In this document: piece after piece, positions 33,974-41,651 of the stretch | How positions within the stretch are numbered: the stretch's first letter is position 1 | Layout: each line of letters starts with the position of its first letter | NCBI GenBank assembly: GCA_049273695.1 | Contig: JBASRE010000005.1 | Location: forward strand, 151,700 to 215,699 | Direction of reading: 5' to 3' | Length of the DNA stretch: 64,000 nt | DNA from: UBA11740 sp049273695 | GTDB taxonomy: Bacteria > Acidobacteriota > Blastocatellia > Pyrinomonadales > Pyrinomonadaceae | Notes under the pieces: model-generated | The model's input: the letters and a program-made list of their open reading frames with translations, nothing else | Database searches by the model: none | Told to the model about the DNA's origin: nothing | Made by a program: the position numbers and the translations under genes

Positions 33974-34636
33974 TCACTGACTCCTTAAAGGATTTCGCAT
34001 CGTCAGATTCAACTCAACCGGCACGCACCGTTTGAAGCTGAGCAGAAACTTCTTGTATTTCCCGCACACATAAACGCGGCCCGTCACCGGCCACGTCTCT
34101 CTTGAGTTGCTCCACTCACCTACGGCCGCGAGCGCCGCGACGGGTGTGTAGATAAAGAATCGCAAAGGCTCGTTCAGCGTCAGAGGTTTCTTTGTCGGCA
34201 GATCGAAAGCACGTTGGTATTCGTCGATTTCGATCGAATGATCGTTGACCATCATGTCTTCGAAGAGAAGGAAATCGACTTTACCGCTCTGTTTGATCGG
34301 CGCGACCACGACCGGCACATTGAAAGTGATTCCGAGTGGGCTAACACGCGCGATGGAAGGCGAGCCGAAGGTAATCAACTGATCGACATCGGATCCCGCA
34401 GTTGAGGACGCCGTGCTTGTTTGGTTTGAAGACGAAGTGTCGGGCCTACTCGCGGCAGCATCCTGGCCGCCGCCGGAACCGTCGTCGGATTTCGATGGCT
34501 TCTTCTTTTCAGTAGATTTCAGCTCAACCGCAGCACGTTCGACTTTGTAGCCGCGAATTTCTTTTCGATACGGTTGGCGTTGCGCCCTAACAGAATCCGC
34601 GGCCGCGAGCAGCGCAAACGAACAAAACAAGACCAC
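33974..34636 (-). CDS. Hypothetical exported protein whose start lies in a repeat
   Basis: A GTG at 34636 gives 220 residues with a short hydrophobic leader (VVLFCSFALLAAADSVRAQ) suited to export. The next ~70 residues are low complexity and charged (KKKPSKSDDGSGGGQDAAA, then Ser/Thr-rich). The C-terminal ~130 residues look beta-rich (FGSPSIARVSPLGITFNVP). No family is recognised. The first bases belong to a dispersed repeat (CACGCCGAAGGCGTG), and no ribosome-binding site is visible, so the original start may have been displaced. The open frame extends upstream through the repeat to 34951 but reads as repeat translation there. Confidence 0.55.
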   Translation of the reverse strand: MVLFCSFALLAAADSVRAQRQPYRKEIRGYKVERAAVELKSTEKKKPSKSDDGSGGGQDAAASRPDTSSSNQTSTASSTAGSDVDQLITFGSPSIARVSPLGITFNVPVVVAPIKQSGKVDFLLFEDMMVNDHSIEIDEYQRAFDLPTKKPLTLNEPLRFFIYTPVAALAAVGEWSNSRETWPVTGRVYVCGKYKKFLLSFKRCVPVELNLTMRNPLRSQ

Positions 34637-34905
34637 GCCGAAGGCGTGAAAGAAGGTAGCCAGGGGTAAGTCCCGACTTGTCGGGACGCCACGCCTGGTA
34701 ACGAAGGTTGATGATCGGTCGCACCCTGAAGGGGTGCGAAAAAAAGACGGTTGCGGTTGATGTCCTGGCACCCCTTCAGGGCGCGGAACTATCTCACCAA
34801 ACGGTTCCAGCGGCGGCGCGCTCCGCACTTCCACCCCGTCGCGGATGCCGCGCCGGGGACCCCGGTCTTGCCCCTGGCTACCTTCTGCTGCCGCTTCGCG
34901 GCTCA
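34637..34905. repeat. Repeat block (CACGCCGAAGGCGTG / CCAGGGGTAAG / CCCCTTCAGGG family)
   Basis: The block contains CACGCCGAAGGCGTGAAAGAAGG (34634-34656), CCAGGGGTAAGTCCCGACTTGTCGGGAC, inverted CACCCTGAAGGGGTG and CACCCCTTCAGGGCG words, and GCCGGGGACCCCGG. The right end (GCCCCTGGCTACCTTCTG) pairs with the left end. The same words occur in the blocks around 22000 and 25400. No gene is present. Confidence 0.75.
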
Positions 34906-34940
34906 ACGACCTAAGGACGTATCTTGTAAACGACTGTGCC

Positions 34941-36914
34941 TCAACTTTCATTCGCTTCGATCAGTCGCGCCAAATCGATCATCAGCGCGACGCTCCCGTC
35001 CAACATTTCAGCCGCGCCAGAGATGCCGGGCCACAGGCTGGAATATGGCCCGAGGCTTCGCACCAATGTCTCCTGCTGCCCCGCGATTGCGTCAACCGCG
35101 ATGGCGACGTGATTCTGATGTGCCGCAAGCCCTTGCCGATGCTCGCTCGGCTGGCACACGAGAATCGCGCGCGGGCTGTTCGAAGGCGCGCCATTTGCTC
35201 CGGCCAACAAACTACTCAGTCGTAACAAGCGCAAGTTTTCCCCTTGCCACTCGACGTGCTGCGCATCATGGGAAATCTGTCCTTCGGACAAGCTGACTCG
35301 ATCGGCAACGATACTTGAATCGAAACAGTAGAACTGTTGGCCGCCGTGGACGACGACGCACGGCACCAGCGCGAGCGTCGCCGGAATCATCATTGCGAAG
35401 GTCGCACCTTGGCCCGGTTTGGATGTCAGTCGCACTTCGCCTCCCGCTTGCGTCATCGCGCGATCGACAATCTCCAGGCCAACACCGCGGCCGGAGAGAT
35501 CCGAGGCATCTGCTGAAGTTGAAAACCCGGGACGAAATATCAGGCGCAGTGCCTGGTCACTGGTGAGATCTTCGGGCTGGCTGACAATGCCTTGTCGAGT
35601 GGCCGCCTCAGCCACCTGCGCGAAATCGATGCCGCGGCCATCGTCACTGACGACGATGTTGATCCGGCTGCCTTCGCTGAAGCCCTGGAGTTTGACCGAT
35701 CCGTTCGGCGACTTGCCGGCCGCGCGTCGTTCTTCAGGTGTCTCGATGCCATGGCTGACGGCGTTGCGAACCAGATGCATCAGCGGTTCAGCCACGAGAT
35801 CCGCCAGCGACTTGTCGATGCCGACATTGCCGCCGATGATTTCGAACTCGATGTCCCGGCCGAGCTGTCGTGCGGCCACGCGTCCGGCGCGTGCCGCAAC
35901 GCCGTTCAGCAAGTCAGACAGAGGTACCAGACGCAACTTGATCAGACGCTCTTCCAGGTGCACGAATCTGCTGCGCAAATTAGACGCGGTGGAGCTGGGC
36001 GCGCCGGTTGCGGCCGTGTTCTGCAACGCGGAGAGCGCGTTCGTCGTGTCGCGCAAAAGATCGGTTACCGCCGACGTCAGTTCATCCAGTTCGTTGAGCC
36101 CGACCCGGACAGAGGTCGCGCTTGGCACGACTGGCGCGGGCAACACGTTCACTGCGGCCGCAGCGTTCGCCGCGGCGTCGGGCGAGGCAATAGGAATCTC
36201 TTTGACGTCGAAAGTGCCGAGTTCAGTGGCGCGCGATCGAGTGAGATCAGAGATAAGTTCTGCCGCATACAGCAGACGAAAATTGATCTCTTCAGCCGTC
36301 GAAGCGGCGCCGGGAATAGTTGAAATGACTTCACCAGTCTTTCCGAGGAGCTTCGTCAATTCGCGAAACTGCGTGTCGAACGATTCAATCGGGAAACCTG
36401 CGTCGACGATGAACAGTTTCGCTCCTTCGCGGACGGCTTCGCGCGTATGCTGTAAGTCATACTCGCTCAAAGAACGCGAAACATCTTCGGGCAGAGCTGA
36501 ACGCAAACTTCCGGCAATCGTGCCTTGCTGCGATGCGGCTGCGGAGACTGTGTGCAAGCGGGCGATCAGCGCTTGTGAAGCCGATTCGTCGCCGCGACCT
36601 GAGTTGGCGATGGATTCGGCGATGGCGTCGGCTGTGTCTTCGAACAAGTTGAGCACCGCGTCATCAATCGTTATCCGTCCCAGACGAACCGCGTCGAGCA
36701 CGCCTTCAAATTCGTGGGCAAGTTGACTGACGTTTTTCAATCCGACAGACCCGGCCGAGCCTTTTAAAGTGTGCACGTGACGAAAGATGCGCGACGCAAG
36801 TTCACGCCGGTGACGTCCCTGCGCGCGCAACGAGCGGAGTTGTTGAAGATCAGCATACAGCCGATCGACGATGTCTTTGGCGTCCGCAATGAATTGGTTC
36901 AGCGTCGAATCCAT
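34941..36914 (-). CDS. CheA-type hybrid-free histidine kinase (orphan)
   Basis: The chosen ATG at 36914 (MDSTLNQFIADAKDIVDRL) gives 657 residues, with the Hpt phospho-acceptor histidine in HVHTLKGSAGSVG near residue 47. After a long linker come the dimerisation/H-box region (about 300-370), the ATPase boxes LMHLVRNAVSHGIETPEE (N), VSDDGRGIDF (G1) and GRGVGLEIVDRAM (G2), and a C-terminal CheW-like domain (VPCVVVHGGQQFYCF). This matches CheA architecture without a receiver. No CheW, CheY, MCP or methyltransferase gene lies nearby. It probably controls a non-flagellar output, through partners elsewhere. Confidence 0.88.
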   Translation of the reverse strand: MDSTLNQFIADAKDIVDRLYADLQQLRSLRAQGRHRRELASRIFRHVHTLKGSAGSVGLKNVSQLAHEFEGVLDAVRLGRITIDDAVLNLFEDTADAIAESIANSGRGDESASQALIARLHTVSAAASQQGTIAGSLRSALPEDVSRSLSEYDLQHTREAVREGAKLFIVDAGFPIESFDTQFRELTKLLGKTGEVISTIPGAASTAEEINFRLLYAAELISDLTRSRATELGTFDVKEIPIASPDAAANAAAAVNVLPAPVVPSATSVRVGLNELDELTSAVTDLLRDTTNALSALQNTAATGAPSSTASNLRSRFVHLEERLIKLRLVPLSDLLNGVAARAGRVAARQLGRDIEFEIIGGNVGIDKSLADLVAEPLMHLVRNAVSHGIETPEERRAAGKSPNGSVKLQGFSEGSRINIVVSDDGRGIDFAQVAEAATRQGIVSQPEDLTSDQALRLIFRPGFSTSADASDLSGRGVGLEIVDRAMTQAGGEVRLTSKPGQGATFAMMIPATLALVPCVVVHGGQQFYCFDSSIVADRVSLSEGQISHDAQHVEWQGENLRLLRLSSLLAGANGAPSNSPRAILVCQPSEHRQGLAAHQNHVAIAVDAIAGQQETLVRSLGPYSSLWPGISGAAEMLDGSVALMIDLARLIEANES

Positions 36915-36967
36915 CGACGCGCAGTTTAGCTTAAAAGTGGGGGCGTGGGATTGGGAATTTGTGTGGG

Positions 36968-37117
36968 AAGAGAGCCGCAGAGCGGCGAAATGTTTATAGA
37001 GTGGATCTCTTCGCTTTAACTTTCCGAATTGAGCAGATTTATCCCATCTGCTCAATTCGGAAGAAAGGCGCAGCAGTAAGGATCAATTACTATAAACATT
37101 TCGCCGCTCTGCGGCTT
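36968..37117. repeat. Nested palindrome between nusB and the CheA-type gene
   Basis: Outer arms of about 27 bases (GCCGCAGAGCGGCGAAATG... at 36972 and its complement ending near 37115) enclose a second stem, TTCCGAATTGAGCAGAT / ATCTGCTCAATTCGGAA (37021-37062). The structure could act as a terminator-like hairpin for nusB read-through or as a repeat target. No T-run follows. It lies about 55 bases upstream of the chosen kinase start. Confidence 0.75.
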
Positions 37118-37128
37118 GGACCTGAAAA

Positions 37129-37587
37129 CTAGGATTCGACTTCAGTCGTAACCGTACTCTCACTCTCGGGTCGCTCCTGATCCAAATCACGCTTGATGGC
37201 GTCGAGGATGCCGTTAATGAATTGGGTTGCTTCGAAAGTCGAGAAGCGGCGTGCTACTTCGAGCGCTTCATTTATCGTGACGGTGCGCGGCGTGGGTTCG
37301 TAAAGAAACTCGTAAACGGCGAGCCGGAGGACGTTCCGATCGACGGTGGCCATGCGATCGATGCGCCAATGCTCAGCGCGTGAACGGATGCGTGCGTCCA
37401 CTTCGTCAACGTGCGCGAGCGTCCCTACCGCCAACGCCGTGGCAAACTCGCGCGCCTGCTCGTCCATCTCGTCGTCAGACAATTCAGACCAGAAGGTGCG
37501 CGCCAGTTCATCCGGACTCGTCGCCGCTACATCAGCCGCAAAGAGCATTTGCAAGGCGCTTTCACGCGCCTTACGTCTTGAACCCAT
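37129..37587 (-). CDS. nusB: Transcription antitermination factor NusB
   Basis: The 152-residue protein begins MGSRRKARESALQMLFAAD, the conserved basic N-terminus that binds boxA RNA. It carries the all-helical NusB fold, with DRNVLRLAVYEFLY and TINEALEVARRFSTFEATQFINGILD near the C-terminus. NusB works with NusE (ribosomal protein S10) in rRNA antitermination. It lies 115 bases downstream of ribH on the same strand, a common ribH-nusB pairing, and is probably cotranscribed with it. A GGTCAGTGGTCAG repeat fills the spacer. Confidence 0.94.
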   Translation of the reverse strand: MGSRRKARESALQMLFAADVAATSPDELARTFWSELSDDEMDEQAREFATALAVGTLAHVDEVDARIRSRAEHWRIDRMATVDRNVLRLAVYEFLYEPTPRTVTINEALEVARRFSTFEATQFINGILDAIKRDLDQERPESESTVTTEVES

Positions 37588-37594
37588 AACTCAA

Positions 37595-37692
37595 TGGTCA
37601 GTGGTCAGTAGTCAGTGGTCAGTTGCTTGTTGTAACCCGCGCCAATCGTCTGAGCTCAACTACAACTGACAACTGACGACGGACAACTGACT
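37595..37692. repeat. GGTCAGT word repeat with inverted partner
   Basis: ATGGTCAGTGGTCAGTAGTCAGTGGTCAGTT (37594-37624) is partly complementary to the ACAACTGACAACTGACGACGGACAACTGACT block (37662-37692). This gives an imperfect hairpin in the ribH-nusB spacer. Confidence 0.65.
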
Positions 37693-37702
37693 GAAAAACT
37701 CA

Positions 37703-38191
37703 TCACGTCACAAAATTTTCTCGATAGAGATTCGCTAATTCCACCGCCGCCATCGCTGCCTCGTAACCCTTGTTGTTCTCGTCGTCGCGCGCGCGTTCGT
37801 CAGCCTGTTCGACATTGTCAGCCGTAATCACGCCAAACAGCAAAGGCACGCCGGTTCGCAAACTGGCTTCGCTAATGCCGCGCGCGGCTGAGGCGGCAAT
37901 GTATTCAAAGTGCGGCGTGTCGCCACGAATTACGACGCCCAGACAAATTACTGCGTCGAACCTCTTCGATTCGGCGGCTTTTTGTGCGCACAGAGGAATC
38001 TCAAACGCTCCCGGCACCCGGAACAACTCAACCGCGTCATCAGGGGCCGACGCTTGCTTCAAGGCCTTTTGCGCGCCGTCTATGAGCCGCGAAACGATCG
38101 CATCGTTCCAGCGGCTCGCGACGATTGCAAAGCGAAAGCTGCTCGCGCTAGACGAACCACCAACGACCGCCGGCTGTGTTTTCTTAGCCAA
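37703..38191 (-). CDS. ribH: 6,7-dimethyl-8-ribityllumazine synthase
   Basis: The protein condenses a ribityl-uracil with dihydroxybutanone phosphate in riboflavin synthesis, as an icosahedral or pentameric enzyme. FRFAIVASRWN (substrate stacking region), PGAFEIPLCAQ, and GVVIRGDTPHFEYIA with the catalytic His are present. The usual length is about 155 residues. A TTG at 38191 gives 162 residues and lies 28 bases downstream of a near-consensus promoter, so it is preferred over an upstream in-frame ATG at 38320 that would place the promoter inside the gene. nusB follows. Confidence 0.9.
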   Translation of the reverse strand: MAKKTQPAVVGGSSSASSFRFAIVASRWNDAIVSRLIDGAQKALKQASAPDDAVELFRVPGAFEIPLCAQKAAESKRFDAVICLGVVIRGDTPHFEYIAASAARGISEASLRTGVPLLFGVITADNVEQADERARDDENNKGYEAAMAAVELANLYRENFVT

Positions 38192-38218
38192 TTTTTGGTT
38201 GCGATTGAAGCGGATCGA

Positions 38219-38247
38219 AGTATAGTAGCCGCTGCAAACGTTGCCAA
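38219..38247 (-). promoter_or_regulatory. Sigma-70-type promoter for ribH-nusB
   Basis: On the minus strand TTGGCA (38247-38242) and TATACT (38224-38219) are separated by exactly 17 bases, close to the sigma-70 consensus. Transcription would begin around 38212 and give a leader of about 20 bases before the TTG start. No room is left for an FMN riboswitch upstream of the coding region. Confidence 0.65.
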
Positions 38248-38381
38248 CCTCGGTCCTGCAGAACCTACTCGCGAATGTCTGCCGCGCCTTCACGAAGCGC
38301 TGACGGATCCTGGTTTCCAAGCGCTTACGCCCGCGTCAACTTTATGACTGATACGAAACATCCTACCAGGAGGTAAGGGCA

Positions 38382-39977
38382 ATGCCGGACATTCGTTACA
38401 TCGACAAGGACTTCGTTCGGTTCAACTTCTCAAAAGCCGATGGCACGGAAGAGCAGGAGACCCTGGCCTTTGGCGACAAGGTGGAGGTCTTACAGGAAGC
38501 CAGCAACGCCAGCACGCCAAGTCGCATCCGCGCGCTGGAACTTTTTGGCGGCACACTCGAAGGCACGGTCAAGGGAAAGCCTTTTCGTACTCGCGACAAG
38601 GGCGTGCTGAGGTTCTCGATGGTGGACGTGCAGCAAGGGGACGGGCTGATTTTGGAAACTCCTCCTGACGAAAACCATCAGACCAAACTCGTTTTCATCG
38701 ACGCCGGCCACAACAAATTGTTTGCGCGTCACGTCGCCGCTCGCTACCAGCACCGCCAGAGCTCGAAAACAAATCCGCTCGAGGTGGACTTGATCCTGAT
38801 CACGCACGGCGATGCCGATCACTTTGACGGACTCAACGACATCAAGAAGTCTGAAACTGAGCGCGGCCTTGAAGCGCGCAAACGGCTGTTCATCCATCCT
38901 CGGCGTGTTTACCACAATGGCCTGGTCAAAGCGTCCGATTCTGATTCTGTGGAAGAAGAGGAACTCTTGGGCCGAACTGTTACCGTGAACGGCACGCCGA
39001 TGATCGTCGATCTCTACGACAATCCGGGCGACGCTCCCGAAGATTTGCAGAATAGCCCGTTCAAACGGTGGGTGGCGACGCTCAAACATTGGGCGGAGCG
39101 AGGTCCCATCGAGTTCAAACGCGTGGCTCACGGAATGAATGCGGACGAACTGTTCAGCTTTCTCGGTTCGGGGATTAAGGTGGAGTTTCACGGACCCTTC
39201 ACCTCAAAGGTCAACGACAACGGTGTCAGCCGCGATGCGCTGCCTTTCTTACATAAGCCGCCGAAAACTGCGCTGATTCACCTGGAAGAAGGTGGCCCCG
39301 TATCCGAAGGCTTCTCGGCGTCGCACACCATCAACGGACACTCCGTCGCTTTTCGGCTCACTTATGGCAACGTGCGCTTTAACCTTACGGGCGATCTCAA
39401 CCAGGAGTCGATGGCCCTAATGCGCGAAAAGATCGGTTTGGACAATCTGGAAGCCGAGATCCTGAAGGCGCCTCATCATGGTTCGCACGAGTTCGATTTC
39501 AAAGCCCTGAAGGCGATGAAGCCGGTCGTGTCGATCATTTCGTCAGGCGACGAGACCGAGCTCACAGAACACATTCATCCGCGAGCCACGCTCGTGTCAG
39601 CCCTGGGCAAAGTCAGTCGCGGCGAGACGGGAATCGTCCTCTGCACCGAGTTAGCCGCCTTCTTCAAGATGCGTGACTACTCGCACACGCGACCGGATAT
39701 CGCTAAGTTGTACAAAAGCGCGGGCGACGACCCCCTTACGCGAGCTAACCTTCACGAGTTTTACAAGGTGTTGCGCCGCACCCCGGAAGACCAAAAACTG
39801 TTGGCGGATTATTTTGGTTTCGAACGGACGAACTTTGGAATAATTCACATCCGCACTGACGGCGAGCGCGTGCTGGTCTTCACGCACAGCGGTAAGAAAG
39901 GCGGGCGCGAAGCGTACCGGTTTACCGTCGGCACGGACCATAGCATCCGTTTCGCGAAAGATGTCTCAACCGGATAG
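38382..39977 (+). CDS. Metallo-beta-lactamase-fold hydrolase (ComEC/Rec2-like catalytic domain)
   Basis: An AGGAGG site precedes the ATG. The 531-residue protein has a metallo-beta-lactamase fold like the C-terminal domain of ComEC: SMVDVQQGDGLILETP, the metal motif THGDADHFDG near residue 143, the acid strand FNLTGDLNQ, and APHHGSHEFD. There are no membrane segments. The stand-alone members of this group may be phosphodiesterases or nucleases; several act in accessory or defence loci, but nothing nearby supports that here. The extra ~150 C-terminal residues are not recognised. Confidence 0.82.
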   Translation: MPDIRYIDKDFVRFNFSKADGTEEQETLAFGDKVEVLQEASNASTPSRIRALELFGGTLEGTVKGKPFRTRDKGVLRFSMVDVQQGDGLILETPPDENHQTKLVFIDAGHNKLFARHVAARYQHRQSSKTNPLEVDLILITHGDADHFDGLNDIKKSETERGLEARKRLFIHPRRVYHNGLVKASDSDSVEEEELLGRTVTVNGTPMIVDLYDNPGDAPEDLQNSPFKRWVATLKHWAERGPIEFKRVAHGMNADELFSFLGSGIKVEFHGPFTSKVNDNGVSRDALPFLHKPPKTALIHLEEGGPVSEGFSASHTINGHSVAFRLTYGNVRFNLTGDLNQESMALMREKIGLDNLEAEILKAPHHGSHEFDFKALKAMKPVVSIISSGDETELTEHIHPRATLVSALGKVSRGETGIVLCTELAAFFKMRDYSHTRPDIAKLYKSAGDDPLTRANLHEFYKVLRRTPEDQKLLADYFGFERTNFGIIHIRTDGERVLVFTHSGKKGGREAYRFTVGTDHSIRFAKDVSTG

Positions 39978-40036
39978 CCCGGCTGGCATGTGTATTATGT
40001 TTCGCAAGTTCGAACCTGGAAGGAGCACTCAGCGTT

Positions 40037-40972
40037 TTGATAGCCAAACGTCATCCAATTAGTAGTCACAGGTGGAGAGTTCTCTTAGCCTGCTCGGCGA
40101 TTTTACTGGCGGTAATTGCCTCGCGATCAGAGAACTCCGGCTTCACGACGACTGCCCAGCCGCGAGAGCCCACACTTGTCTTCGCCATCTCAGGTGAATC
40201 AGGAGAGGGAAATATGGACGCCGTCGCCCTCGTGAGCGGACGGCAGTTCAAACCGCCCTACCGCGAAGAAAACAAACCAGACGAGACCGCCTTCGCGAAA
40301 AACTATTTCGCGACGGGTAAGACGTATCGTCTGATCTTTGGCGGCGGTGACGCAGGAACCGTGACGGTGAAGAAATGGCGCGAAGGCTGCAACAACATTC
40401 ACTCTGAAGTGACCATGGCTGGTGGGCCGCAGCTCGGTGGCCAGGTCCGAGCGCTCGCGACAAATTCAGACTCACTTGGAAAGCGTGCTTCGTCGCGACG
40501 CGCGCCCAGCGCTGAAGAGCGGGCGGCAGTGTTGAAGCTGGTCAGGACCATTTACCGGCAGCGTCGCACGCCGGCGAATCTGCTGAACTCGATCAAGGTA
40601 ACGAATCTGACGGCGACAGACATCGACGGCGACAGCAAGCCTGAGTTCGTCGGCAGCTTCATGCTCACCACCCGCGGCCGCGCCAGCGGTGGCAGCGAAG
40701 GGCCCATCAACTTTGAGCGCGACTTATTCCTGATTGCGAAAGGCGGCGCTTCGGCTGTGCGCGGAGACTTCGTCAAGTTTCAGGCGTATCGTCCGCCGCC
40801 GGAACAATTTCTCTCAAGCATTGATTACGTGGATCAACTCGACGTTGATGGGGACGGCATCGGCGAAGTCTTCACAATCCAGGGCGGCTTCGACGCGTAT
40901 GCCTACGTGATTTTCAAGAAAGTTGGCGGGCGTTGGCGGGAAGTTTACCAGGGCATCGGCGACGCGTGTTGA
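40037..40972 (+). CDS. Exported protein with aspartate-rich calcium-binding-like motifs
   Basis: A TTG at 40037 is preceded by GGAAGGAG (40018-40025). The first ~40 residues contain a hydrophobic export signal (WRVLLACSAILLAVIAS). The 311-residue protein contains two Dx(D/N)xDG-type motifs, TDIDGDSKPEFVG and LDVDGDGIGEVF, as in FG-GAP/VCBS-like repeats that bind calcium. No catalytic motif is seen. It is likely periplasmic or surface-exposed. It follows the metallo-beta-lactamase gene on the same strand by about 60 bases and could share its transcript. Confidence 0.65.
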   Translation: MIAKRHPISSHRWRVLLACSAILLAVIASRSENSGFTTTAQPREPTLVFAISGESGEGNMDAVALVSGRQFKPPYREENKPDETAFAKNYFATGKTYRLIFGGGDAGTVTVKKWREGCNNIHSEVTMAGGPQLGGQVRALATNSDSLGKRASSRRAPSAEERAAVLKLVRTIYRQRRTPANLLNSIKVTNLTATDIDGDSKPEFVGSFMLTTRGRASGGSEGPINFERDLFLIAKGGASAVRGDFVKFQAYRPPPEQFLSSIDYVDQLDVDGDGIGEVFTIQGGFDAYAYVIFKKVGGRWREVYQGIGDAC

Positions 40973-40999
40973 CGCGTCAACTCAATTCGAGGAGCGCCC

Positions 41000-41587
41000 T
41001 TACTTTTGCGCGTTCGTCGACGTCGCGAACTGGCGTTGGTAGAACGAGAAGACGTATTTCTTTTGGGCAGGCGGCCCGCCGAAGATACTGTCATTAAAGT
41101 CGTATCTTTTCATTTCCTGCCACGCCTGATCGGCGGTGTACCCGTCGTGAGTGATGCGATAGATGCCGGTCATCGCGCCAGTGCGGTGACGTCCACCCTT
41201 GCAGTGAACATACACGGGCCAGTTCGCCGGATCGTTAACGAGGTCCAGGAAATAGGCTGTCTGCTCCTCGGTGGCCGCGACACGCGTCTTCAGAGGAATC
41301 CGGAAAAACTGCATGCCTAAGTCGCGGACCGAGGCTTCTGCGTCCTTCTTAAAATCCGAGCGCAGGTCGATCACGGTCTTAATTCCAAATCGCTTCAGTT
41401 GCGCAAACTGTTCCGCAGTCGGTTGCGAACCGCGATAATAGTGTTCATTGACCTGCGCAAAATTTGGGATCGAGACGCCGGGGACTTCCGACATTCTAGC
41501 CGTCGAAGCATTCCAAACGACCGCGATCGCGAATATGCCTATTGCCAGAAGTGCGTAGCGCAGGGTTAGAGCTTTTCTAATCATCAT
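41000..41587 (-). CDS. Cysteine-dependent (dual-specificity type) phosphatase, membrane-anchored or exported
   Basis: The 195-residue protein has an N-terminal hydrophobic segment (residues 10-25) followed by a DSP/tyrosine-phosphatase fold. YYRGSQPTAEQFAQLKRFG and TVIDLRSD are typical, and the CX5R active site is C129-KGGRH-R135 in VHCKGGRHRTGAM. It resembles Siw14-like or eukaryotic-type DSPs, which act on phosphoproteins or inositol phosphates. It lies 64 bases downstream of an exported kinase-like protein on the same strand, so the two are probably coexpressed. The hydrophobic segment may be a signal anchor. Confidence 0.85.
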   Translation of the reverse strand: MMIRKALTLRYALLAIGIFAIAVVWNASTARMSEVPGVSIPNFAQVNEHYYRGSQPTAEQFAQLKRFGIKTVIDLRSDFKKDAEASVRDLGMQFFRIPLKTRVAATEEQTAYFLDLVNDPANWPVYVHCKGGRHRTGAMTGIYRITHDGYTADQAWQEMKRYDFNDSIFGGPPAQKKYVFSFYQRQFATSTNAQK

Positions 41588-41651
41588 GGCTTTCGCAGGG
41601 TGCCGCTTATTCTTATCACAGACTTAAAGAGATCGCATCCGCCAGCGCAAA

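Noticed and set aside
35419..36726. Plus-strand open frame of 435 residues opposite the CheA-type gene
   Set aside because: It is antisense to a gene with intact kinase motifs, is rich in Ser, Arg and Pro, and has no recognisable domain.
37703..38320. Riboflavin (FMN) riboswitch upstream of ribH
   Set aside because: A near-consensus promoter sits 28 bases before the likely start codon, leaving no space for the aptamer, and no RFN-type conserved sequence is seen.
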